Made by a program: the position numbers and the translations under genes
NCBI RefSeq assembly: GCF_029227915.1
Contig: NC_079883.1
Span: 18,230,001-18,294,000 of the forward strand
DNA length: 64,000 nt
Direction of reading: 5' to 3'
Source of the DNA: Hydractinia symbiolongicarpus
Lineage: Eukaryota > Cnidaria > Hydrozoa > Anthoathecata > Hydractiniidae
Shown: positions 23,405-35,237 of the stretch, piece after piece
How the letters are laid out: each line of letters opens with the position of its first letter
Numbering within the stretch: position 1 is the first letter of the stretch
Notes under the pieces: generated by a model
Database searches by the model: none
What the model saw: the letters and a program-made list of their open reading frames with translations, nothing else
Told to the model about the DNA's origin: nothing

Positions 23405-24677
23405 ATTGCAGCCCTTAGGGGCCTGTACCTGTAATTGACGGCGTTATAACGCCATGACACAATGGTAAACAACTTGGAACGTCGTAGTCCATTGAGAGTG
23501 GAAGGATTAGACGAATAGTAACCTGCGCAGGTACGTGGAACAACGCGAATTGGGTGTACGGCCTTTATTAGGCTGCAAAAGGTCATATTACAGCCTTTAG
23601 AGACATGTACACGTGGTTGACGGTGTTATAAAGCTGTGGCGCAATTGCAAACAACTTGGGACGTCTTAGTCCATTGAGAGTGGAAAGATTAGTCCGATCG
23701 TAACTTGCGCAGGCACGTGGAACAACGTGATTTATGTGTACGGCCTCTATTAGGCAGCAAAAGGCCATACTATAGCCTTTAGAGGCATGTACACGTGGCT
23801 GACGCTGTTATAAAGCTATGGCGCAATGGAAAACAACTTGGGACGTCGTAGTCCATTGAGAGTGGAAGGATAAGACCAATGGTAACCTGCGCAGGCACGT
23901 GGAACAACGTGATTCATGTATGCGGACTTTATTAGGCCGCAAAAAGCCATATTACAGCCTTTAGGGGCCTGTACACGTGTTTGACGGTTTTATAAAGCTG
24001 TGGCGCAATTGCAAACAACTTGGGACGTCTTAGTCCATTGAGAGTGGAAAGATTAGTCCGATCGTAACTTGCGCAGGCACGTGGAACAACGTCATATACG
24101 TGTAAGGCCTTTATTAGTGTACAAGAGGCTATATTACAGCCCTTAGGGCTTGTACATGTGGCTGACGCTGTTATTAAGCAATGGCGCAATGGAAAACTAC
24201 TTGGGACTTCGTAGTCCATTGAGAGTGGAAGGATAAGACCAATGCTAACCTGCGCAGGCACGTGCAACCACGTGATATACGTGTAAGGCCTTTATTAGGC
24301 TGCAAGAGGCCATATTACAGTCGTTAGACGCATGTACTTGTAGTTAACGGTGTTATAACGCCATGGCGCAATGGAAAACGACTTGTGACGTCGTAGTCCA
24401 TTGAGAGTGGAAGGATAAGACCAATGCTAACCTGCGCAGGCACGTGCAACCACGTGATATACGTGTAAGGCCTTTATTAGGCTGCAAGAGGCCATATTAC
24501 AGTCGTTAGACGCATGTACCCGTAGTTAACGGTGTTATAACGCCATGGCGCAATGGAAAACGACTTGTGACGTCGTAGTCCATTGAGAGTGGAAGGATAA
24601 GACCAATGGTAACTTGCGCAGGCACGTGCAACCACGTGATATACGTGTAAGGCCTTTATTAGGGTACAAGAGGCTAA
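23405..24677 (+). repeat. Alpha HOR fragment, 7 monomers
   Basis: Follows the alpha order (compare 1568-2760 and 39060-40175) including the 1-bp deletion at 24148, then departs at about 24520, where GTACTTGTAG is replaced by GTACCCGTAG. A private change is GACGGTTTTATAAAG at about 23985. Length is 7 x 182 minus 1. Confidence 0.8.
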
Positions 24678-26497
24678 ATTGCAGCCCTTAGGGGCCTGTA
24701 CCTGTTATTGACGGCGTTATAACGCCATGACACAATGGTAAACAACTTGGAACGTCGTGGTCCATTGAGAGTGGAAGGATTAGACGAATAGTAACCTGCG
24801 CAGGCACGTGGAACAACGCGAATTGGGTGTACGGCCTTTATTAGGCTGCAAAAGGTCATATTACAGCCTTTAGAGACCTGTACACGTGGTTGACGGTGTT
24901 ATAAAGCTGTGGCGCAATTGCAAACAACTTGACACGTCTTAGTGCATTGAGAGTGAAAAGATTAGTCCGATCGTAACTTGCGCAGGCACGTGGAACAACG
25001 TGATTTATGTGTACGGCCTCTATTAGGCAGCAAAAGGCCATACTATAGCCTTAAGAGGCATGTACACGTGGCTGACTGTGTTATAAAGCTATGGCGCAAT
25101 GGAAAACAACTTGGGACTTCGTAGTCCTTTGAGAGTGGAAGGATAAGACCAATGATAACCTGCGCAGGCACGTGCAACCACGTGATATACGTGTAAGGCC
25201 TTTATTAGGCTGCAAGAGGCCATATTACAGCCCTTAGGGGCCTGTGCGCGTGGCTGACGCTGTTATAAAGCCATGGCGCAATTGCAAACAACTTGGGACG
25301 TCGTAGTCCATTGAGATTACATGGACTAGTCCGATCGTAACTTGGGCAGGCACGTGGAACTACGTGATTTATGTGTGCGGCCTCTATTATGCAGCAAAAG
25401 GCCATACTATAGCCTTTAGAGGCCTGTACACGTGGCTAACTGTGTTATAAAGCCATGGCGCAATGGAAAACCACTTGGGACGTCGTAGTGCTTGGAGAGT
25501 GGAAGGATTACACCAATGCTAACCTGTGCAGGCACGTGCAACCACTTGATATACGTGTAAGGTCTTTATTAGGCCGCAAGAGGCCATATTACAGTCGTTA
25601 GACGCATGTACTCGTAGTTAACGGTGTTATAACGCCATGGCGCAACGGAAAACGACTTGGGACGTCGTAGTCCTTTGAGAGGGGAAGGATTAGACCAATG
25701 GTAACCTGCGCAGGAACGTGCAACCACGTGATATACGTGTAAGGCCATTATTAGGGTACAAGAGGCTATATTACAGCCGTTTGGGGCCTGTGCGCGTGGC
25801 TGACGCTGTTATAAAGCTATGGCGCAATGGAAAACAACTTGGGACGTCGTAGTCCATTGAGAGTGGAAGGATAAGACCAATGGTAACCTGCGCAGGCACG
25901 TGGAACAACGTGATTCATGTATGCGGACTTTATTAGGCCGCAAAAGGCCATATTACAGCCTTTAGGGGCCTGTACACGTGTTTGACGGTGTTGTAAGGCC
26001 GTGGCGCTATGGAAAACAACTTGGGACTTCGTAGTCCTTTGAGAGTGGAAGGATAAGACCAATGATAACCTGCGCAGGCATGTGCAACCACGTGATATAC
26101 GTGTAAGGCCCTTATTAGTGTACAAGAGGCTATATTACAGCCCTTAGGGGCTTGTACGTGTGAATGACGCTGTTATAAAGCCATGACACAATGGTAAACA
26201 ACTTGGAACGTCGTAGTCCATTGAGAGTGGAAGGATTAGACGAATAGTAACCTGCGCAGGCACGTGTACCAACGCGAATTGGGTGTACGGCCTTTATTAG
26301 GCTGCAAAAGGTCATATTACAGTCGTTAGACGCATGTACCCGTAGTTAACTGTGTTATTACGCCATGGCGCAATGGAAAACAACTTGGGACGTCGTAGTC
26401 CATTGAGAGTGGAAGGATAAGACCAATGGTAACTTGCGCAGGCACGTGCAACCACGTGATATACGTGTAAGGCCTTTATTAGGGTACAAGAGGCTAT
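24678..26497 (+). repeat. Delta HOR unit, 10 monomers (1,820 bp)
   Basis: Begins with a C variant reading CTAAATTGCAG and CGTGGTCC (about 24756), followed by a monomer with GTGAAAAGATTAG, and then the delta markers. It matches 33418-35237 at offset 8740 (48 monomers plus 4 bp). Private changes include AAGGCCATTATTAGG at about 25742, shared with 48312. Confidence 0.85.
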
Positions 26498-26758
26498 ATT
26501 GCAGCCCTTAGGGGCCTGTACCTGTAATTGACGGCGTTATAACGCCATGACACAATGGTAAACAACTTGGAACGTCGTAGTCCATTGAGAGTGGAAGGAT
26601 TAGACGAATAGTAACCTGCGCAGGTACGTGGAACAACGCGAATTGGGTGTACGGCCTTTATTAGGCTGCAAAAGGTCATATTACAGCCTTTAGAGACCTG
26701 TACACGTGGTTGACGGTGTTATAAAGCTGTGGCGCAATTGCAAACAACTTGGGACGTC
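25849..26758 (+). repeat. 910-bp (5-monomer) duplication in gamma/delta, copy 1
   Basis: Starts after the GGGACGTC of 25841-25848. Landmarks GTGTAAGGCCGTGG, GTGAATGACG and ATTGCAGCCC recur 910 bp later. The paralogous arrangement at 48418-49327 sits at offset 22569. Confidence 0.8.
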
Positions 26759-27407
26759 GTAGTCCATTGAGAGTGGAAGGATAAGACCAATGGTAACCTG
26801 CGCAGGCACGTGGAACAACGTGATTCATGTATGCGGACTTTATTAGGTTGCAAAAGGCCATATTACAGCCTTTAGGGGCCTGTACACGTGTTTGACGGTG
26901 TTGTAAGGCCGTGGCGCTATGGAAAACAACTTGGGACTTCGTAGTCCTTTGAGAGTGGAAGGATAAGACCAATGATAACCTGCGCAGGCATGTGCAACCA
27001 CGTGATATACGTGTAAGGCCCTTATTAGTGTACAAGAGGCTATATTACAGCCCTTAGGGTCTTGTACGTGTGAATGACGCTGCTATAAAGCCATGACACA
27101 ATGGTAAACAACTTGGAACGTCGTAGTCCATTGAGAGTGGAAGGATTAGACGAATAGTAACCTGCGCAGGCACGTGTACCAACGCGAATTGGGTGTACGG
27201 CCTTTATTAGGCTGCAAAAGGTCATATTACAGTCGTTAGACGCATGTACCCGTAGTTAACGGTGTTATTACGCCATGGCGCAATGGAAAACAACTTGGGA
27301 CGTCGTAGTCCATTGAGAGTGGAAGGATAAGACCAATGGTAACTTGCGCAGGCACGTGCAACCACGTGATATACGTGTAAGGCCTTTATTAGGGTACAAG
27401 AGGCTAT
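26498..27407 (+). repeat. Five-monomer C-to-C interval (910 bp)
   Basis: Spacing between consecutive C monomers is exactly 5 x 182 bp because of the duplication above. The same spacing is found at 49067-49976. Confidence 0.8.
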
Positions 27408-27668
27408 ATTGCAGCCCTTAGGGGCCTGTACCTGTAATTGACGGCGTTATAACGCCATGACACAATGGTAAACAACTTGGAACGTCGTAGTCCATTGAGA
27501 GTGGAGGGATTAGACGAATAGTAACCTGCGCAGGTACGTGGAACAACGCGAATTGGGTGTACGGCCTTTATTAGGCTGTAAAAGGTCATATTACAGCCTT
27601 TAGAGACCTGTACACGTGGTTGACGGTGTTATAAAGCTGTGGCGCAATTGCAAACAACTTGGGACGTC
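26759..27668 (+). repeat. 910-bp (5-monomer) duplication in gamma/delta, copy 2
   Basis: Second copy of 25849-26758 with a few private changes (GGTTGCAAAAGG at about 26848, AGGGTCTTG at about 27057, GCTGCTATAAAG at about 27079, GGAGGGATTAG at about 27504). The junction lies in AACTTGGGACGTC at about 26746-26758; GTAG follows instead of the TTAG expected after CAATTGCAAACAACTTGG. Some changes are shared with 49328-50237, so the duplication predates the copying of the larger block. Confidence 0.8.
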
Positions 27669-30600
27669 TTAGTCCATTGAGAGTGGAAAGATTAGTCCGA
27701 TCGTAACTTGCGCAGGCACGTGGAACAACGTGATTTATGTGTACGGCCTCTATTAGGCAGCAAAAGGCCATACTATAGCCTTTAGAGGCATGTACACGTG
27801 GCTGACTGTGTTATAAAGCCATGGCGCAATGGAAAACAACTTGGGACTTCGTAGTCCTTTGAGAGTGGAAGGATAAGACCAATGATAACCTGCGCAGGCA
27901 CGTGCAACCACGTGATATACGTGTAAGGCCTTTAATAGGCTTCAAGAGGCCATATTAAAGCCGTTAGACGCATGTACTTGTAGTTAACGGTGTTATAACG
28001 CCATGGCTTAATGGAAAACGACTTGTGACGTCGTAGTCCATTGAGAGTGGAAGGATTAGACCAATGGTAACCTGCGCAGGCACGTGGAACAACGTGATTT
28101 ATGTATACGGACTTTATTAGGCCGCCAAAGGCCATATTACAGCCTTTAGGGGCCTGTACACGTGTTTGACGGTGTTGTGAATTCGTGGCGCTATGAAAAA
28201 CAACTTGGGACTTCGTAGTCCTTTGAGAGTGGAAGGATAAGACCAATGATAACCTGCGCAGGCACGTGCAACCACGTGATATACGTGTAAGGCCTTTATT
28301 AGTGTACAAGAGGCTATATTACAGCAGTTAGGGGCTTGTACGTGTGGCTGACGCTGTTATAAAGCTATGGCGCAATAGAAAACAACTTGGGACTTCGTAG
28401 TCCTTTGAGAGTGGAAGGATAAGACCAATGATGACCTGCGCAGGCACGTGCAACCACGTGATATACGTGTAAGGCCTTTATTAGGCTGCAAGAGGCCATA
28501 TTACAGTCGTTAGACGCATGTACTTGTAGTTAACGGTGTTATAACGCCATGGCGCAATGGAAAACGACTTGTGACGTCGTAGTCCATTGAGAGTGGAAGG
28601 ATTAGACCAATGGTAACCTGCGCAGGCACGTGCAACCACGTGATATACGTGTAAGGCCTTTATTAGGCTGCAAGAGGCCATATTACAGTGGTTAGACGCA
28701 TGTACTTGTAGTTAACGGTGTTATAACGCCATGGCGCAATGGAAAACGACTTGTGACGTCGTAGTCCATTGAGAGTGGAAGGATTAGACCAATGGTAACC
28801 TGTGCAGGCACGTGGAACAACGTGATTTATGTATACGCACTTTATTAGGCCGCAAAAGGCCATATTACAGCCTTTAGGGGCCTGTACACGTGTTTGACGG
28901 TGTTGTGAAGCCGTGGCGCTATGAAAAACAACTTGGGACGTCGTAGTCCATTGAAAGTGGAAGGATAAGACCAATGCTAACCTGCGCAGGCACGTGCAAC
29001 CACGTGATATGCGTGTAAGGCCTTTATTAGGCTGCAAGAGGTCATATTACAGTCGTTAGACGCATGTACTTGTAGTTAACGGTGTTATAAAGCCATGGCG
29101 CAATGGAAAACGACTTGTGACGTCGTAGTCCATTGAGAGTTAGAGGATAAGACCAATGGTAACCCGCGCAGGCACGTGGAACCACGTGATATACGTGTAA
29201 GGCCTTTATTAGGGTACAAAAGGCCATATTACAGCCTTTAGGGGCCTGTACTTGTAGTTAACGGTGTTATAACGCCATGGCGCAATGGAAAACTACTTGG
29301 GACGTCGTAGTTCATTGAGAGTGGAAGGAGAAGACCAATGGTAACCTGCGCAGGCACGTGCAACCACGTGATATACGTGTAAGGCCTTTATTAGGGTGCA
29401 AGAGAAGAGGCCATATTACAGTCGTTAGACGCATGTACTTGTAGTTAACGGTGTTATAACGCCATGGCGCAATGGAAAACGACTTGTGACGTCGTAGTCC
29501 ATTGAGAGTGGAAGGATTAGACCAATGGTAACCTGCGCAGGCACGTGGAACAACGTGATTTATGTATACGGACTTTATTAGGCCGCAAAAGACCATATTA
29601 CAGCCTTTAGGGGCCTGTACACGTGTTTGACGGTGTTGCGAAGCCGTGGCGCTATGGAAAACAACTTGGGACTTCGTAGTCCTTTGAGAGCGGAAGGATA
29701 AGACCAATGGTAACCTGCGCAGGCACGTGCAACCACGTGATATACGTGTAAGGCCTTTATTAGGCTGCAAGAGGCCATATTACAGTCGTTAGACGCATGT
29801 ACTTGTAGTTAACGGTGTTATAACGCCATGGCGCAATGGAAAACGACTTGTGACGTCGTAGTCCATTGAGAGTGGAAGGATTAGACAAATGGTAACCTGC
29901 GCAGGCACGTGAAACAACGTGATTTATGTTTACGGACTTTATTAGGTCGCAAAAGGCCATATTACAGCCTTTAGGGGCCTGTACACGTGGTTGACGGTCT
30001 TATAACGCCGTGGCGCTATGGAAAACAACTTGGGACGTCGTAGTCCATTGAAAGTGGAAGGATAAGACCAATGCTAACCTGCGCAGGCACGTGCAACCAC
30101 GTGATATGCGTGTAAGGACTTTATTAGGCTGCAAGAGGTCATATTACAGTCGTTAGACGCATGTACTTGTAGTTAACGGTGTTATAAAGCCATGGCGCAA
30201 TGGAAAACGACTTGTGACGTCGTAGTCCATTGAGAGTTAGAGGATAAGACCAATGGTAACCTGCGCAGGCACGTGGAACCAAGTGATATACGTGTAAGGC
30301 CTTTATTAGGGTACAAAAGGCCATATTACAGCCTTTAGGGGCCTGTACACGTGTTTGACGGTGTTGTAAAGCCGTGGCGCTATGGAAAACAACTTGGGAC
30401 TTCGTAGTCCTTTGAGAGTGGAAGGATAAGACCAATGATAACCTGCTCAGGCATGTGCAACCACGTGATATACGTGTAAGGCCCTTATTAGTGTACAAGA
30501 GGCTATATTACAGCCCTTAGGGACTTGTACGTGTGGCTGACGCTGTTATAAAGCCATGGCGCAATGAAAAACTACTTGGGACGTCGTAGTTCATTGAGAG

Positions 30601-31961
30601 TGGAAGGAGAAGACTAATGGTAACCTGCGCAGGCACGTGCAACCACGTGATATATGTGTAAGGCCTTTATTAGGCTGCAAAAGGCCATATTACAGTCGTT
30701 AGACGCATGTACCCGTAGTTAACGGTGTTATAACGCCATGGCGCAATGGAAAAAAACTTGGAACGTCGTAGTCCATTGAGAGTGGAAGGATTAGACGAAT
30801 AGTAACCTGCGCAGGCACGTGGAACAACGCGAATTGGGTGTACGGCCTTTATTAGGCTGCAAAAGGTCATATTGCAGTCTTTAGAGACCTGTACACGTGG
30901 TTGGCGGTGTTATAAAGCTGTGGCGCAATTGCAAACAACTTGGGACGTCTTAGTCCATTGAGAGTGGAAAGATTAGTCCGATCGTAACTTGCGCAGGCAC
31001 GTGGAACAACGTGATATACGTGTAAGGCCTTTATTAGTGTACAAGAGGCTATATTACAGCCCTTAGGGCTTGTACGTGTGGCTGACGCTGTTATAAAGCA
31101 ATGGCGCAATGGAAAACTACTTGGGACGTCGTAGTCCATTGAGAGTGGAAGGATAAGACCAATGCTAACCTGCGCAGGCACGTGCAACCACGTGATATAC
31201 GTGTAAGGCCTTTATTAGGCTGCAAGAGGCCATATTACAGCCCTTAGGGGCCTGTGCGCGTGGCTGACGCTGTTATAAAGCCATGGCGCAATTGCAAACA
31301 ACTTGGGACGTCGTAGTCCATTGAGAGTACATGGACTAGTCCGATCGTAACTTGGGCAGGCACGTGGAACTACGTGATTTATGTGTGCGGACTTTATTAG
31401 GCCGCAAAAGGCCATATTACAGCCTTTAGGGGCCTGTACACGTGTTTGACGGTGTTGTAAGGCCGTGGCGCTATGGAAAACAACTTGGGACTTCGTGGTC
31501 CTTTGAGAGTGGAAGGATAAGACCAATGATAACCTGCGCAGGCATGTGCAACCACGTGATATACGTGTAAGGCCCTTATTAGTGTACAAGAGGCTATATT
31601 ACAGCCCTTAGGGGCTTGTACGTGTGAATGACGCTGTTATAAAGCCATGACACAATGGTAAACAACTTGGAACGTCGTAGTCCATTGAGAGTGGAAGGAT
31701 TAGACGAATAGTAACCTGCGCAGGCACGTGTACCAACGCGAATTGGGTGTACGGCCTTTATTAGGCTGCAAAAGGTCATATTACAGTCGTTAGACGCATG
31801 TACCCGTAGTTAACGGTGTTATAACGCCATGGCGCAATGGAAAACAACTTGGGACGTCGTAGTCCATTGAGAGTGGAAGGATAAGACCAATGGTAACTTG
31901 CGCAGGCACGTGCAACCACGTGATATACGTGTAAGGCCTTTATTAGGGTACAAGAGGCTAA
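27408..31961 (+). repeat. Gamma HOR region, 25 monomers (4,554 bp)
   Basis: Parts of this block recur at about 50.3-52.1 kb (offsets 22023 then 20926), 54.3-57.0 kb (offsets 26390 then 25839) and 61.3-63.6 kb, with different monomers missing in each. It contains a TTTAATAGGCTTCAAG monomer at about 27931, a GTGAATTCGTGG monomer (28179), GTGGTTAGACGC (about 28688), and the 5-bp AAGAG duplication at 29400. Length is 25 x 182 plus 5 minus 1. Confidence 0.75.
29400..29409 (+). repeat. AAGAG 5-bp tandem duplication in one monomer
   Basis: AAGAG is present twice (29400-29404, 29405-29409) where other monomers read GCAAGAGGCC once. This is the only insertion I found relative to the 182-bp phase. It lengthens one monomer to 187 bp. 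Confidence 0.85.
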
Positions 31962-33417
31962 ATTGCAGCCCTTAGGGGCCTGTACCTGTATTTGACGGCG
32001 TTATAACGCCATGACACAATGGTAAACAACTTGGAATGTCGTGGTCCATTGAGAGTGGAAGGATTAGACGAATAGTAACCTGCGCAGGCACGTGGAACAA
32101 CGCGAATTGGGTGTACGGCCTTTATTAGGCTGCAAAAGGTCATATTACAGTCGTTAGACGCATGTACCCGTAGTTAACGGTGTTATAACGCCATGGCGCA
32201 ATGGAAAACAACTTGGGACTTCGTAGTCCTTTGAGAGTGGAAGGATAAGACCAATGATAACCTGCGCAGGCACGTGCAACCACGTGATATACGTGTAAGG
32301 CCTTTATTAGGCTGCAAGAGGCCATATTACAGCCCTTAGGGGCCTGTGCGCGTGGCTGACGCTGTTATAAAGCCATGGCGCAATTGCAAACAACTTGGGA
32401 CGTCGTAGTCCATTGAGATTACATGGACTAGTCCGATCGTAACTTGGGCAGGCACGTGGAACTAAGTGATTTATGTGTGCGGCCTCTATTATGCAGCAAA
32501 AGGCCATATTATAGCCTTTAGAGGCCTGTACACGTGGCTAACTGTGTTATAAAGCCATGGCGCAATGGAAAACCACTTGGGACGTCGTAGTGCTTGGAGA
32601 GTGGAAGGATTACACCAATGCTAACCTGTGCAGGCACGTGCAACCACTTGATATACGTGTAAGGTCTTTATTAGGCCGCAAGAGGCCATATTACAGTCGT
32701 TAGACGCATGTACTCGTAGTTAACGGTGTTATAACGCCATGGCGCAACGGAAAACGACTTGGAACGTCGTAGTCCTTTGAGAGGGGAAGGATTAGACCAA
32801 TGGTAACCTGCGCAGGAACGTGCAACCACGCGATATACGTGTAAGGCCTTTATTAGGGTACAAGAGGCTATATTACAGCCGTTTGGGGCCTGTGCGCGTG
32901 GCTGACGCTGTTATAAAGCTATGGCGCAATGGAAAACAACTTGGGACGTCGTAGTCCATTGAGAGTGGAAGGATAAGACCAATGGTAACCTGCGCAGGCA
33001 CGTGGAACAACGTGATTCATGTATGCGGACTTTATTAGGCCGCAAAAGGCCATATTACAGCCTTTAGGGGCCTGTACACGTGTTTGACGGTGTTGTAAGG
33101 CCGTGGCGCTATGGAAAACAACTTGGAACGTCATAGTCCATTGAGAGTGGAAGGATTAGACGAATAGTAACCTGCGCAGGCACGTGTACCAACGCGAATT
33201 GGGTGTACGGCCTTTATTAGGCTGCAAAAGGTCATATTACAGTCGTTAGACGCATGTACCCGTAGTTAACGGTGTTATAACGCCATGGCGCAATGGAAAA
33301 CAACTTGGGACGTCGTAGTCCATTGAGAGTGGAAGGATAAGACCAATGGTAACTTGCGCAGGCACGTGCAACCACGTGATATACGTGTAAGGCCTTTATT
33401 AGGGTACAAGAGGCTAA
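31962..33417 (+). repeat. Shortened delta HOR unit, 8 monomers (1,456 bp)
   Basis: Starts with the CTAAATTGCAG C variant. Relative to 33418-35237 it lacks two single monomers: one near 32140-32300, replaced by a hybrid, and one at about 33120, where GCTATGGAAAACAACTTGG joins AACGTCATAG. The loss positions differ from those in the other shortened unit at 52342. Confidence 0.78.
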
Positions 33418-35237
33418 ATTGCAGCCCTTAGGGGCCTGTACCTGTAATTGACGGCGTTATAACGCCATGACACAATGGTAAACAACTTGGAACGTCGTGG
33501 TCCATTGAGAGTGGAAGGATTAGACGAATAGTAACCTGCGCAGGCACGTGGAACAACGCGAATTGGGTGTACGGCCTTTATTAGGCTGCAAAAGGTCATA
33601 TTACAGCCTTTAGAGACCTGTACACGTGGTTGACGGTGTTATAAAGCTGTGTCGCAATTGCAAACAACTTGGGACGTCTTAGTGCATTGAGAGTGAAAAG
33701 ATTAGTCCGATCGTAACTTGCGCAGGCACGTGGAACAACGTGATTTATGTGTACGGCCTCTATTAGGCAGCAAAAGGCCATACTATAGCCTTAAGAGGCA
33801 TGTACACGTGGCTGACTGTGTTATAAAGCTATGGCGCAATGGAAAACAACTTGGGACTTCGTAGTCCTTTGAGAGTGGAAGGATAAGACCAATGATAACC
33901 TGCGCAGGCACGTGCAACCACGTGATATACGTGTAAGGCCTTTATTAGGCTGCAAGAGGCCATATTACAGCCCTTAGGGGCCTGTGCGCGTGGCTGACGC
34001 TGTTATAAAGCCATGGCGCAATTACAAACAACTTGGGACGTCGTAGTCCATTGAGATTACATGGACTAGTCCGATCGTAACTTGGGCAGGCACGTGGAAC
34101 TACGTGATTTATGTGTGCGGCCTCTATTATGCAGCAAAAGGCCATACTATAGCCTTTAGAGGCCTGTACACGTGGCTAACTGTGTTATAAAGCCATGGCG
34201 CAATGGAAAACCACTTGGGACGTCGTAGTGCTTAGAGAGTGGAAGGATTACACCAATGCTAACCTGTGCAGGCACGTGCAACCACTTGATATACGTGTAA
34301 GGTCTTTATTAGGCCGCAAGAGGCCATATTACAGTCGTTAGACGCATGTACTCGTAGTTAACGGTGTTATAACGCCATGGCGCAACGGAAAACGACTTGG
34401 GACGTCGTAGTCCTTTGAGAGGGGAAGGATTAGACCAATGGTAACCTGCGCAGGAACGTGCAACCACGTGATATACGTGTAAGGCCTTTATTAGGGTACA
34501 AGAGGCTATATTACAGCCGTTTGGGGCCTGTGCGCGTGGCTGACGCTGTTATAAAGCTATGGCGCAATGGAAAACAACTTGGGACGTCGTAGTCCATTGA
34601 GAGTGGAAGGATAAGACCAATGGTAACCTGCGCAGGCACGTGGAACAACGTGATTCATGTATGCGGACTTTATTAGGCCGCAAAAGGCCATATTACAGCC
34701 TTTAGGGGCCTGTACACGTGTTTGACGGTGTTGTAAGGCCGTGGCGCTATGGAAAACAACTTGGGACTTCGTAGTCCTTTGAGAGTGGAAGGATAAGACC
34801 AATGATAACCTGCGCAGGCATGTGCAACCACGTGATATACGTGTAAGGCCCTTATTAGTGTACAAGAGGCTATATTACAGCCCTTAGGGGCTTGTACGTG
34901 TGAATGACGCTGTTATAAAGCCATGACACAATGGTAAACAATTTGGAACGTCGTAGTCCATTGAGAGTGGAAGGATTAGACGAATAGTAACCTGCGCAGG
35001 CACGTGTACCAACGCGAATTGGGTGTACGGCCTTTATTAGGCTGCAAAAGGTCATATTACAGTCGTTAGACGCATGTACCGGTAGTTAACGGTGTTATTA
35101 CGCCATGGCGCAATGGAAAACAACTTGGGACGTCGTAGTCCATTGAGAGTGGAAGGATAAGACCAATGGTAACTTGCGCAGGCACGTGCAACCACGTGAT
35201 ATACGTGTAAGGCCTTTATTAGGGTACAAGAGGCTAT
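33418..35237 (+). repeat. Delta HOR unit, 10 monomers (1,820 bp)
   Basis: Matches 24678-26497 at offset 8740 in every monomer. Private differences seen include CAATTACAAAC at about 34019 (shared with 6718), GTGCTTAGAGAG at about 34228 and GTACCGGTAG at about 35077. Confidence 0.85.
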
